Position numbers and translations under genes: made by a program. From the NCBI GenBank assembly GCA_024741835.1, contig JAENRP010000018.1, positions 1 to 64,000 on the forward strand: 64,000 nt of DNA, given 5' to 3'. This DNA comes from Diplocarpon mali (taxonomy: Eukaryota; Ascomycota; Leotiomycetes; Helotiales; Drepanopezizaceae). Positions 1-11,846 of the stretch are shown here, one piece after another (position 1 is the stretch's first letter; the number at the start of each line of letters is the position of its first letter). The notes below the pieces were generated by a model, which worked only from the letters and a program-made list of their open reading frames with translations, was not told the origin of the DNA and searched no databases.

Positions 1-2474
1 TGTACAATTCTAGGCCGTGCACACTAGATACTTGGCAATGCTGCTTTTACAATTTCCTAACCCATTGAATAAGGTGTTTTCGTTATAGAGTATTTAAGTG
101 AGCTTTACAGCCTTAAAGATAATATTAAGGAGTCAATCGAGTCCGTAGAGCGTACTGAACTTAACGTCGAGTAAGGTTCAATTGAAGGGCGATCTAATTG
201 TGAGTCCAACCGGCATCAAAATAAAGAGTCTGATAGCGTACTCGTTCGTCACGAGAGGTCTGTTTTGTAGGTGTCTTTAGAGTCGGTATACTAAATAAAG
301 AATCCATATTAAAAGCGTTGATTTTCAGTGCAAAAAGCGGCGAATCGTTATAGATAAATCATTGGCTATACCCCCTGTATATAAGCCCTGTTAATAGAAA
401 CCGGTAGAATTACGCACAGACAGCACTTGTACATTATTTCGGGCATGTACCAAGTATGGTTAGTTATAACTCTGAAACAGCCTTATGCTGTAACTAACTT
501 CTCAGGTTTTGCTTGGGTTAGTTATTGGTAGCGTACGTGGGGCATATCAGACTACTGAAGCTGGAGTACTCAATAAATTTGTAACCCCTTTTTCAGAGCT
601 AAGGAAGCCTTGGTAATGATAATCTTCTCTGTAAGCATAAATACTATTTTCAAGAATCAGATAACGCTGCGATGATAATTAATAGCTACTATTACTTTAA
701 TGTTTTTAGACATTGAATAGTAGAATAAATTTAGATTTTCAAAGAATAGAAAAAGCTCTGGTAAAGAGATATTTTTACCACATTAAAATCCTCAGGCTTA
801 GCGATCTCCGCTAATACATATATTTAGGCCAGCCAATGTATCCACTTCTCGACAACTAAGTAATTGGCTATAACTAAGCTAGAAGGTCAGTTATCATTAT
901 AGGAATTGAGCTGCCTTACTCGCCTACTCCTAAGGTCTGTGCTGAGCTCAATTTCATTACACGACTCTCTGTCTGGCTGTTATTGCGAAACCTCTCTAAT
1001 CGTACTCTATTACGACCACTCATCTGGACTAGCGATTACATTCTTGACAGGCGATGGTCAAGCTCCCCCATCCCAAGCTGCAGAAGTGCAAAACTGCCAG
1101 TATTCGGAGTTAACCTCACGACTTTGGGGCGGGCCCGGCCATCATCATGCCTCACCTGCACGCCTGCACCTGCAAGGGTTTTCCCCTCTTCTTTCTCCGC
1201 ACCTCCAACGCATCCTCAGGGCTTTGGTGCTGGTCTAGCCCCGTTTGATGCCGTTCTCCGACACGATGAATACGCTTCGAAGGTGTTGAGCTTGCGCTGA
1301 AATTACCGAACGTGGCTAAGTCAGGAGTATTAAGTCGACACCCGCTAGACAAGTCAATATTGCTTAGCCTTCCATATATCAGGGGTCAGGCGGGACAACC
1401 CTGAGCGGCTATCGTGTAGGTACAGCTCAAATTTCGCGCAATGCTAAATACCTCGCAAGAGACTTGCACGGATCAACATTTTGTGAATGAGAATTGTCAG
1501 AAGTCCCGGGCGCTATTTCATGCTAGACAGGCTATAGCGTAATGAGTAGTGGTCCTACAAGCAGATAAACATCTATCAAATAAATTTCGACAGATTGGAG
1601 CCCCGGATGTACTTGACTTTCTAGATTATCGTTTCTAAGGCTTCAAAGTACACGAGAATGCAAGTATTTGCTACCTTTGGCCTAGCTTGGCTGCCGCACG
1701 TGCGCAGCTTCACGTACGCACAAAGAGTGGGTTGCTTGCGAAGGAAGAATGCAGATAGATGTCGGTATTAAAAGACCGGTGCCTGTACCGGTACTCTGGT
1801 TCCTCTTATTTCGATTGCGGTGAGTTAAGAACAAGGTCAAAATCCCCCGTAAAGTAAGAATTGAACGTAACGACTGAGAGAAGCAAGCGAAGCGAGCCGA
1901 GATGCCAATCACAAAAGTAGACGCTTTAAGCCTCAAGAATAACAGTGGAGTATCTTAGTTGTCGTTTTATTTGAATTTCGAGTACGGGGGATGGCGCATC
2001 GGATGGTTTTCCAGCCAATCGGCTTTTAGAATTTATACTCCAGATTGCCGTCATAAAGCATATCTGATGATATAGCACGATTTGCAGGATTCTTTTACCA
2101 ACCTGACTCGGAAAAAGGAAAGTGAGTAGAATATTGCTTCTGCCCCATTCTGGTGATATGAACTAGGCACTTTTAATAGCCGCCCCTTACACTTTGGCCG
2201 CTAAGGATCCTCCCCCGCCTTTCCCCAAGGAGCTAGGCGGTGTGGACTTACGTACGAAAGCGGATGTCGACTTGATAAACTCGTCTTAGCTGGATTCAAT
2301 CAACTCCATGACTTTCACCCGTTTTGGTGAAGATGCCGAATGTGTGGCGAAGTTTCAAGTCGGAGTTCTTCCAGGTAAGTCTACAAAGGTAGGTCCAAAC
2401 TTTCCTGCTTCACCCCGCCTGGCCCCTCATTCTCTGTGTTTCCCGTCTGCTCCTGATCTTCAAGCGGACTCGCC
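1..2474. other. AT-rich, gene-free left edge
   Basis: No supportable gene. The first 900 bases are strongly AT-rich, have stops in all frames, and look like the RIP-decayed repeat DNA seen later in the window. I could not identify LTRs or a transposon protein here. From about 1000 on, base composition becomes more balanced, but the open frames are short, overlap on both strands and resemble nothing. The last few hundred bases presumably hold the promoter of the carboxylesterase gene that follows. Confidence 0.5.
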
Positions 2475-4584
2475 ATGAAAACTTCCGTACTCGTCGCTCT
2501 CGCGACTGGGGTTTACGTCCACGGTCTGGGCCTCCAAGAGCGACAATTAACCTGGACCGTGGGCCAGACCGTCGAGACGGATAGTGGAAGAGTAATCGGG
2601 CATGCAGCGAGGAACAATACCCAAGTTTCCGAGTATTTGGGGATACCATATGGCCAAGCACCGATTGGAGACCTGCGATTCGCGGCTCCGGTCAAGTATA
2701 CCGGCAACAGTTTGATCAACGCGACCTCCTTCGTACGTCTCAGAAGGCTATCTAGTCTAGTGATCCGCTAACATCATTGTATAGGGACCCTCGTGTCCTG
2801 TCAGGCGAAGCAGTAGCTCGCCCATTACTGCTCAACAGCTCGATGCCGCCAACGTAACTAGCGCTGGTTTATTGACTCTTGGAGTCTTGAGCAATACGGG
2901 AGCGAACTACAGCGAGGACTGTCTTTACCTCAACGTATGGACCAAACCACAAACAGGCGATTCGAAGAAAGCGGTCCTGGTTTGGATATATGGTGGCGGG
3001 TTCAGCGCGGGAAGTTCGTCAATTCCCGGGTACAATGGCGAAAACCTTGCCGGGCAGGAGGACGTTGTTGTGGTTTCTTTGAAGTAGGTCGGCAAGTGGT
3101 TTTCGAGTCCAGAAACTTACTATTGGTAGCTATCGTTTGAGTATTCTTGGTTTCCCTGGCGGCTCAGCTACTGCCAACGTTGCTCTACTGGACCAGAGAC
3201 TCGCAGTGGAATGGGTGCGAGACAATATTGGTTAGTATTCCCTATGCTGCTTCGGTTCCATTGCCGCGACGTGACTCAAAGAACTTTCGAGAGTCGGATC
3301 AAGATATTCTTGGAGATGTCGCTAACATGTAGATAGCCGCTTTTGGGGGCGATCCTTCGAGAATCACATTGTTCGGACAATCTGCGGGAGCAGCCGCTAT
3401 CGACCTGTACTCGTATGCATGGACTGAGGATGTATGTATACGCTTCGCTACCTCTCTCAATGTTCTTTTTTTCTCTTTCCTTTTTTTTTTTTTTTTTTCT
3501 TTTTTCCAAAAATTCATCCCACACCTTGATCTTATCAGCAACATTGGACTCCATACCCTTCTGATGAAAAATGCTGACCATGGTGAAGCCAATTGCTGCT
3601 GGATTCATCCCCGAATCCGGGAATGCCATCGGCTGGGCACTCCCCAACTCAAAAAATTTCACTGCCACTGCATGGTACAACGTCAGCAGCTCCCTAGGCT
3701 GCGGCGGTGCCTCGTCAGACCCAGAAACAGTCCTTTCCTGTATGCGTCTTCAGAACTCTACCGCCCTGTTAGATGCTATTCCCGAAACAACCGGTACGGC
3801 CTCAATCCTCGGCTACTTTGGCCCTACGGAAGACGACAAGATTGTGTTCACCAACTACCCCTCCCGCTCAGCCGCCAAAGTGCCCATGCTCATCGGCAGT
3901 AATAACTACGAAGTTGGGCTCTTCCGCACGCAGTTTGGGATCGCGGGTGCCTTCTTCTCGGATCCTTTCTGGGATACCTTCAACCTGCAATCCTTCACCT
4001 GTCCCACTGGCATCCGGGCCAATCTTTCCGTCGCGGCTGGAAATCCGACGTGGAGATATCGATATTTCGGCGTCTTTCCTAACCTCGCAATTTCGGACGA
4101 AGCAGGTGCGTGGCATGCAGCCGAACTTCCCATGCTGTTTAATACGGCGCCAGATTCCATCCCCGCCACAGAAGCGCAAGTCAGCATCGGGAATTATATG
4201 CGCGGTGCCTGGGCTGCGTTCGCGAAAGATCCATCCAATGGTCTGACTAAGTATGGATGGCCTCGGTACGACACTAGCCAGGACTCTCTCGTTCGATTGG
4301 CGTACGACAATATCACGGGCCCGAATCTTATCAACCCGTACCGCTACGACGCTGATTGCGTGTTTGTAAATGTTAGCAGCACGGACAGTACTGTTGCGAC
4401 GCCTGAGCTTCCGGATTTGGGCGCGGGTGTGACGCCGACTGCCGGTGGTAGTTCTGCGACTGCAACGCCCACAAGCGGAAGTTCCAGTGTCCCTTCGACA
4501 ACGAGTGCCGGGAACCCGAGGGCGAAAATTGAGGCTGGCATATGGGTGGGTTTGGCGGCGGTGGTACTGGCAGGGTCATTGTAA
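2475..4584 (+). CDS. Type-B carboxylesterase/lipase, secreted, probably GPI-anchored
   Basis: Predicted serine hydrolase of the alpha/beta-hydrolase carboxylesterase type-B family, acting on ester bonds outside the cell; substrate unknown. Five exons, 2475-2732, 2785-3083, 3130-3230, 3337-3431 and 3589-4584, join in frame to 582 aa. Residues 1-17 form a signal peptide. Family marks are the early [18 protein letters not shown] block, [12 protein letters not shown], the oxyanion-hole GGGFSAGS, the nucleophile elbow FGQSAGA (Ser235), Glu359 in SNNYEVGLF, and His427 in AWHAAELP. The C-terminus has a Ser/Thr/Pro-rich stretch and then a hydrophobic tail ending [13 protein letters not shown], the layout of a GPI-anchor signal. 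Intron 4 (157 nt) carries a long poly-T run. The ATG is preceded by CGCC, and no earlier in-frame Met is needed. The gene stands alone beside gene-poor DNA. The exon 5 acceptor (AAG before CCAATT) is the least certain junction. Confidence 0.9.
3472..3515 (+). repeat. poly-T / T-rich tract inside intron 4
   Basis: A run of T broken by a few C lies inside the fourth intron of the carboxylesterase gene, upstream of its acceptor. It makes this intron longer than its neighbours. Such tracts often vary in length between strains. Confidence 0.8.
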
Positions 4585-4965
4585 GCTAGCGGGAATCGGG
4601 ATAACGTGTCACGGTATTAAGCGATGTGTACATATCTGGGGAGTTTAATACATAGTCAACGAAAATATCAGCTTGTCGAATTCAAAATTAGATGTATCGC
4701 GAAGGATTCATGTCTAATTGATGAAGTCGGCGGGGAAGAGAGTTAAGTATTGGCATTCTTATTCCGGCTGAGTGAGTATTCTTTCACTGAGAGTGCTCGT
4801 CCTTACTCCTCGCATCATGCTCTCTGTACTGCTTCGATGGTCTGTAGTGTCAAATTCCATATAAACCTCTCTTCCTCTCCTCAAGATTGGTGTCTCCTTC
4901 ACACCGCACTCACATCTCTTCAACTCTCGCTTCTACGCATCTGTCACGTGCCCACACTGACGAAG

Positions 4966-5035
4966 ACGGCTATCCGGGGATCGAACCCCACGCCTTTCGG
5001 CGTTTGTAGAGTAGTAAGATGTGCGGCGCCTTGAT
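4966..5035 (-). pseudogene. tRNA-like 3' fragment with long variable arm (Ser/Leu type)
   Basis: On the minus strand a perfect small hairpin (ACGCC-GAAA-GGCGT) is followed at once by GGGGTTCGATCCCC, which fits a TFIIIC B-box and T-arm, and then by a sequence ending AGCCGTC. A long variable arm is typical of tRNA-Ser or tRNA-Leu. The 5' part does not supply a matching acceptor strand or a clean anticodon stem, and the T stem has a mismatch. I therefore call it a fragment or pseudogene. It could also be a free-standing B-box. Confidence 0.35.
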
Positions 5036-5467
5036 TCCGGAGGGTGATTCTACGGAGGTATTCTTATATGAAATAACTGTTAAAATGCCGCCGATTATTA
5101 TAAGATTGTCCGCATTTAGGTCATATGATCAACGCTCATGTGACCAGTCACATGACATGGAAGTCTTGGCAGCTACTGTATGTACTCTATGCTCTCGAGG
5201 AGTCGCTTCGAGAGCAAGCTTTTCCACACGAATATAATCCAACGTATTCGAGAAGCTTCACCTGTGCATACAATCATCTAATGTGATAACAACAAAGATA
5301 ATTACAGGTAACTGAAAAGAAGAAGTAGTAGTTTGATAAGAAAAATTACACAAAGAGGATTACATGATAGCTGTAAATTAGGGGACTGTATATGTTTATT
5401 GTAAATCCTCCGGGTTTTCAGAATATGTTCACGTACGGAGAATCAGAAATTAGTCTTCTTCTGACTT

Positions 5468-5612
5468 CGTATCTCTAATTCGATACCTTCGATTTATTAT
5501 CCGAATTGATACTTTTGATTCGATCTAATTTAATTTATCACTTTTTTTTTTTACCTCGGTTTGATACTTCTCTCGATTTGGTACCTTTGATTACTACCTT
5601 TGGTTCAACACC
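5468..5612. repeat. decayed AT-rich minisatellite
   Basis: The motif TTCGATACCTTTGATT and variants (GAATTGATACTTTTGATT, TTTGATACTTCTCTCGATT, TTTGGTACCTTTGATT) recurs about every 17-40 bases, broken by a T-run. The copies are imperfect. No gene overlaps. Confidence 0.4.
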
Positions 5613-7282
5613 CTTTTCAGGTCTGAGGGAAATTCAGTATACCAATCGGAAGTAGTCTCTCGGAAACAATCGCAGCCATTAGAACTATCAAAATTAAAGC
5701 AGTAGAACTGTGTAATACTATCGAGTAAATTGATCTATAATGAAGATAAATATCTACTTGCAATTAATACCTACAAATGAACTATAAATTTTCCAGTGAT
5801 TGCCACCTTAGTCCCTCTACAAGTGTTTCCAACCAGCTCATAACAACTTCCAGTCGTCAACTCCCTCCAACTCAGCCTCCGTAGGGGGGAAGTAGGTCGG
5901 CACTATCCCTAAGGCATCCGCGTACGTTTCTTGAGAGAGGCGTCTGTATGCGCACCATGGGCTGGATATTGCCCCAATTCGCATATAGCATAGTGTCAAC
6001 GAACCAGTCCGCTCAGAACTTGCAGCATCTTTCTTCGTCTTTTCCCTCTCTCGACGATGTGCTTTCCTATTTGAGAGCAAGAAACCTATTTCCAGACAAG
6101 CCGACTTGCCAGAGCCGCTCACGCTCTTCACCCAGGATACCGTCGTCAGAAAGTAGCTACTTTCGGGGATGACAAATCACAAATCGTAATAGAACGCATT
6201 CCCAGTCTTCGGTGACCCAGTTCCTGATCCCCTGTCAGGTAATCGGTAATAAGTATCCTCGGAACCCCTACGTCAGCCTTCTGCCAAAAAAGTGGGAAAG
6301 CTTTGTTTTCGTGTAATCTGGAATACGCCTAGTTCCTCTTCTTCTATCCTACAGTCACCAAAGAGGATCATTGGCTGTACCGATAGCAGGAAGGGTGACC
6401 GCACAAGAGGATTCAACGTAGAGACGAGCCGCTGCTTGCAGATTTACAGATCTGGTGGGGGGAAGGTCCACAGGGAGGTACTTTCTTGGGGGCTGAAAAA
6501 ACACTTCTCTGGACGTAAAAAGCGCGTGATACTATACAAGCCAAGCTTACGTATCGGCTTCGTGCTGGCCAGCACCTGAAGGTCTTATACTCAGACAGCA
6601 TGACAATCATCCTCTAGCCCACCAAGGTGGGAAGAAGACCAAGACACGCAACGAGCGAACACTGGCTGTTGCAATGTGGAGGTATAAGGCTGCGACGAGC
6701 GTGGGTGGACTCCCAGCTCGCTAAGAGGTTTTGCTAGGACGGGAAGAGGGGTTGATGCAGACGATGGATGATGGCGGCGGAGAGGGAGGGAGGGCCTGTG
6801 GTCGCAGAAGAGGAGGGCTAGGTGGGCGAGGGCTTCCTGTTGTCTTTCTTGATTCTGACTCTGGAAGGGGATACATGGCGTGATTGTTAGTGATGGATAA
6901 CAGAAGTCGAGCTAGGCCCAGAGAGAGGCGCAATAAAGCGATGTTCGTATCTCATCGCGTGTAGTGATGGTAGCGTAGCTAAATACTATCGAATCTCACG
7001 AGTCCAGACCTCGGCGTTCTTTTCTCTACGGAGAAGGCCTTCGTACTACCTTCTTTACAGCTAGTTAAGCGAGATATCCACGTGACTACTCAGGGGCTCA
7101 CACTAAGATACCGACAAGTACATCTTTAATTATATTACTACTCTATCTCGATTATTGAAGATAATAAAATCATAAATAGTACCGTGATAGATGGTGTTCC
7201 AGTCTCTAGCGAGCAAAGAGCAGTGGACGTAGGGGATTTAGTGACTGTATACACGTGATGTAGACTGGTGATTCGTAATTTA

Positions 7283-7312
7283 CATACATGCATACATGCA
7301 TACATATACATA
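7283..7312. repeat. short CATA/CATG microsatellite
   Basis: ACATACATGCATACATGCAT and its continuation form a simple tetranucleotide repeat in non-coding DNA. Confidence 0.6.
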
Positions 7313-8085
7313 ATGGGATAGTAAGCAGCCGGCAGTATCTATCTATAGACATAATTCGAGAGGAGAGAGTAGACGTATCTTAGTATATCCCACAAAAGGT
7401 GAGATAGAACGGAAAAAATAGAGCAGAACAAGACAAAACAAAACACCGCCTAATTAAAACCTTCCAACTCCTGGAAGACACAACACCGCGGGCTTATCAC
7501 AATGGGAACTGGCACAACAGCGGAGACAGTAACTATTCCCTGTACGCCAAATCCAAATCACCCTCCTTGGATGAAACCCCGCAAACTCCCCATCGACAAC
7601 CCCTGACCCTCTTACCCTCGCTTAAGCTCGGTTATCACGATCTCCAAACCTGGAAGTAAAGTCCGCACGCAGGTACGTCGGAAGTCTGCATAGGATTTCG
7701 AGACATCCACGGATCAGTGTTCAGCTCATGTGGGGGGGAAAAAAGGTGCATCCAGAAGGTGGCGCTCTACAGGTCCCGACAGGATGTGCGATGCATCCCC
7801 GCCCCACGAGGCTGGGCGCCGGCTACGTGAGGCCTTGTACTCTATTCTCCGGTACCTGTAAGGTCGGTATTGTATTCAACTTTCTCGACCCCGCACCCCG
7901 CCTCTCCTCGACTCGTTATCTGTCGATACCCTGCGTACAGGACTACGCCGGTCGTTCCCTTCCTGCCCTAGGATGAACTGAACGCACGCGTAGCGAACAA
8001 ACACACCCCTCCCAGGCCGGAGGTGTAAATTTGAAAGCCAGTCCTAGCCAGACCGCATAGAAAGATCTGTGGACACTGCAAACCA

Positions 8086-8102
8086 GCAGCAGCAGCAGCA
8101 GC
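8086..8102. repeat. CAG trinucleotide run
   Basis: AGCAGCAGCAGCAGCAG in gene-free DNA. The local frames around it are open but not convincing, so I do not treat it as coding. Confidence 0.6.
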
Positions 8103-10706
8103 ACCAGTCCCGACCGCCAGTCTCGCACCCGCAACTCCTCATCGAAGCCCTCTCCGCCTCCTCGCCACAGATCGGGATCCAGGTATCGACAACACAAGCG
8201 AGCGAGGAAGCAGAGAGATCTCGTAGCTGTGGAATCTTGCTTCTGTTATCTCTACAGATCTGCTGTGCCTTGTAATGTAGCGGCAATAGCTCGAGGCGAG
8301 CCTCTGATATTCGGATCTCACTAGAATACTAGAGTCCCAAAGTTACTGAGTGACTGACTAGACCAGATCCTATTCTACGGATCCACCTCCACTTTCTCAT
8401 GCATGCAAAACCAAGAGCAGGAGCAGAAGCAGCTGGTGATACTTGCCCTTTGGGGTGACGTGTTGCAAGGGTGGGGGGAGAACCGAAGATCGTATGTTTA
8501 CACCCTGTTTCTGGTTGATAGTGTAGAGTCTAGAATCTAGATGGAGTTCTCGCTATTTTTTTTGTTCGCCTGTTCGTGACTCCAAGATCAGAGGGTAGCT
8601 GCCACATCAGAGGAATTGACTTTGAAAAGACGCTTTTTTATCCCTGTTTGTTGATAATACATAATTGTTTTAGGCGGTGTAACTCGGGCTCCATACATTA
8701 ACTATGATACCCTCCACCGAGGACGACCCTGGCCCAGCCAAGGATAGTCTCCGAGTCGCCCATCGCCAGGTAGAGAACCGAGAAGCACCAGCGTAAGCAG
8801 GGTAATACATCAAGTAGTAGGTAGCAAACGCGGGAAGGCGATGAAGTGCACCGTGCAGGAGCTGTTGTTTACTCGGATTCGCAACACTTTTAAATATGCA
8901 GAACAGTACCTACATGTCTACTTTCTAATTCATCCGAGCCCCCGTCTTGGAGGCGAGGTAAACAAATCCTTCATGTAGCGTGTGACAGCTGCATCATTCG
9001 TGCTACTGTGGTAGGTAGGCAAGTTTCGGTATATTCCAAGTATCAGAATGCATGGCGTGGCAGGGCTTGGGTCTGCTAGCGGACGCCTTCGTAATGGAAT
9101 ATAGTTATTTGCCCGGAGGGCTGTATATGTAGCTACTTTGCAATTACTCCAAGAAAAGCTGCCTGGCTTTGGTATGCGCGACATAGTGTACTCACTGTAT
9201 AGCAAAGACTTGCCCGTAGATAGCATGGTGAGTGGGAAAATAACGTTTGGCTCGTGCTATGATATAGAACGCGGACATGACCTACTGGGTTGTTCGTCGA
9301 GGAGGGAAAAAGAAGAAATTCGAAAGAAAAATGAGCCGAGAAGTGCCTGCCATATGCCTGCCGTATCTGGTATTACAGGATCAGATCCAAAAACAGACCT
9401 CAAGGACACAGATGGCATTTGAGAATACCATTGAATGCATCCTCGATGGCGAGATGTATGCCGTGCTCTTCTCTGCCTTGATGGATACCGACCTCGCGTT
9501 TCCCGCGCTCTTCTCAACTTGATAGCGGCGAACTGGTTTCCTCAATTTCCAACTTGCAATATAATAAAAATTATAATAAAACTGACAACATTACCCCGCC
9601 ATTCTCGGGGCTTGTGCCGCACGTTGCATGCCAGGTAATTGTGGAGGGAGGAGAGCAGGAAAATTCGCAAAATAACAAAAACAATAGGGGAAAAAGCTCG
9701 ACGGCGAGATTCAAGCGCTCGGTGCGGAATTCGCCTAGAAAGGCCAACCTCATGGTGATTTAGTCGCGAGAGCAGCGATCCTCAGCACATGAACATGTGC
9801 AGCCGGTGCCCATCAAGGAGACCGTCCGTTTGAAGATGCAAGACCTCATGGCGAGTGATAATGTTTTCACTTTTTCGGATGCAACAGTTGCAGCCATAAG
9901 CTCCATGTAAAAGCTGGCAGGCCAGGTGTATTAAGGACATGCCCTGGCGGGCTTCTGCAACCCTTGATTGTGTACCTTAACAATTGTCAGCCCTCTCGTC
10001 TCTGCGCAACACAGAGTCCTCTGAAAACGATATAAAGTGACTCACAGCCTTTCCTCATAGCCCTTTCTCCTGAGGCCTCGATACTGATTGAGCCATCGAT
10101 AATTTACCGATTACCTGCTGGAAAAGTTCCGAGGGCACGTCGGTGTCAATCAAGATCCCGCCTAGCATTTTCGCCGGCCAGGTGAGGTATCATCGCCTCA
10201 GATCATACCGTTGTGATGATCCTCACAAATCTCCCCTTTCTCCCCGCAGTGCTGTGTTGAGACCTCCAATTTCTCAGTGGGATTCCTAGCTAGGTCGTTG
10301 CAGTATGCCAAAAGTAGTATCCGTAGGGCTTCGCAGCTGTTGCATCTTGCTGCTGGGAGGAAATCTAGTAGTGCGAAGAATATGAAGTAGTGTTTGACGC
10401 GGTTGAGGCAGTAAACGTGGAGGAAACCGAGGTAGGGTTACCATCCGGGTGAAAGAGGGCAATTCTGCTAAGAAAGGCGGGAGGCGGGACATACTCAGCA
10501 GGCAACTAATCACCACTTGCATTACATCAGACAAACATTCATTTTAACAAGCCGTCGCGGCTCATTGGTTTCAATGCCTGGCTCCGCGTATGGCCCTCTC
10601 TATGATTCAATTATCCATCCAAGTCTCGTTTAGTGGGTCGGAGCTATCGGTGGAAAGAGATGTTGATTGTACATAAACAAGCAAGCCTATGGCTGCCACA
10701 CGGTAC

Positions 10707-11692
10707 CTATTTCACAGTTCTGCGGTCCACCAAATCGCTCTGATGCTCGCTCAAAATCAGATCAAGTGCGCTCTTCTCAATGACGACTCTTCCCAGCTCC
10801 AGTAGATCCTTTACATCCACTTCGTCGACCGTCTGAACTCTCCCAATGCTACTAGAGTTCGCGAAACTTCTGACCAGGTTCCCCCTTAGTAAACGCGTGA
10901 CTACCAGCGTTTTCCCGTTCGGTTTTGCCCAATGGTTGTGGTTAAAGATAGCATTCAGGTATCGAGGCTCCGCCTCCCTGAGTTCAAGCCCATTACAAAT
11001 AATCAATTCACCTCTGCGGTACCGCCAACTCAGAGCCGTCCTCCATGCCAAATCGTACATCTTTCTTGGCAGACCGGTTGCAAAGTCTCGAGGATGAGGC
11101 CCAAAGGTTTTTCCTCCACCCACCAACATTGGCGACTGCCTCGTACCAAGACGAGCACGGCCAGACCCTTTCTGCCGTCTGATTTTTTGGTGGGAACCGT
11201 GTACCTCAAACCGAGTTTTCGCATTCGCCGTTCCTTGTCGGGTAGAATCGCCTTCAAATACTACAGCTCGGTGCAGGATGTCGCGGCGCAGGGGGAGATA
11301 CAGGTGTTTGCTATCGTAGGTTTCGAACCGTACAGGCTCCATTGTGGGGAATTTATAGATAGTTGCGAGAACTGTTGGATCTGGGAGACATTTTAGATGT
11401 GGCTCCTACCTTCCCATTGAGAGTCCATACCTGGGAGGCTGAAGACGGGATCCGAAGCAGTCTGCAGAAAAGAGGGGTTGAACTCTTGTGTGATATTCGA
11501 GGGCATTGTGGTCTCTGTTGCCATTGACCTCGTGAGTCGTGGCGCCAGACATTGCTGTTGAAAGGTTATCAGAGGGATGCACCTGAGAAAATTTGTAGTT
11601 TGACAAACCACTAGTGGATCACTCGAGCCCGAAGAAAATGCTCGTAGGGTCCTGAAACTTCTCGAGAAGCTTTGCAGGCCTTTGGAGGCCAT
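10707..11692 (-). CDS. Mitochondrial 54S ribosomal protein uL4m (Yml6/MRPL4 type)
   Basis: Component of the mitochondrial large ribosomal subunit, homologous to bacterial L4, acting in the mitochondrial matrix. Two exons, 11692-11431 and 11380-10707, join across a 50-nt intron (donor GTATGG, acceptor CCAG) to give 311 aa. A downstream GTAGGA donor would leave only a 29-nt intron, so I reject it. The N-terminus (MASKGLQSFSRSFRTLRAFS) is basic and Ser-rich, like a mitochondrial presequence. Family marks are ATIYKFPTMEPVRFETY, HGSHQKIRRQKGSGRARLG, and VGGGKTFGPHPRDF followed by LPRKMYDLAWRTALSWRYRRG. The ATG at 11692 faces the mL38 gene with only 154 bp between the start codons. An upstream in-frame Met at 11770 is possible, but it would run into the promoter region. 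Confidence 0.93.
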
Positions 11693-11846
11693 GGTCAAAG
11701 TATCTAAGCAAGATGTTGTCCATGCGAGGGCAGGAGTTTGGATCCTTGCTAAGAAATATCGCGGGTGCACGGGCCGACATTATTCCACCGGGCTTGATGG
11801 ATCGACAAATTTGGAGAAAGACCAACACGAAACACCACCACCCACA
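11693..11846. promoter_or_regulatory. Bidirectional promoter of uL4m and mL38
   Basis: The 154 bases between two divergent start codons must hold both promoters and both 5' leaders. Both products are mitochondrial large-subunit ribosomal proteins, so shared control is likely. This is inference from layout; I did not identify a specific factor site. Confidence 0.6.

Larger units (their letters stand above)
4585..10706. other. 6.1-kb gene-poor interval
   Basis: No complete gene is visible. Contents I can name: a tRNA-like fragment (about 4966-5035, minus strand), a decayed AT-rich minisatellite (about 5468-5612), a short CATA repeat (about 7283-7312) and a CAG run (8086-8102). A minus-strand 97-codon frame at 5838-6131 ends in a plausible-looking acidic tail (PTEAELEGVDDWKLL), but I could not assign it or extend it. 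The rest is non-coding as far as I can read. Confidence 0.5.

Noticed and set aside
5838..6131. 97-codon minus-strand frame ending PTEAELEGVDDWKLL
   Set aside because: It looks a little like a protein C-terminus, but no upstream exon, start or family could be found.
11381..11409. 29-nt intron in uL4m using the GTAGGA donor
   Set aside because: Too short for fungal splicing. The GTATGG donor upstream gives a 50-nt intron in the same phase.
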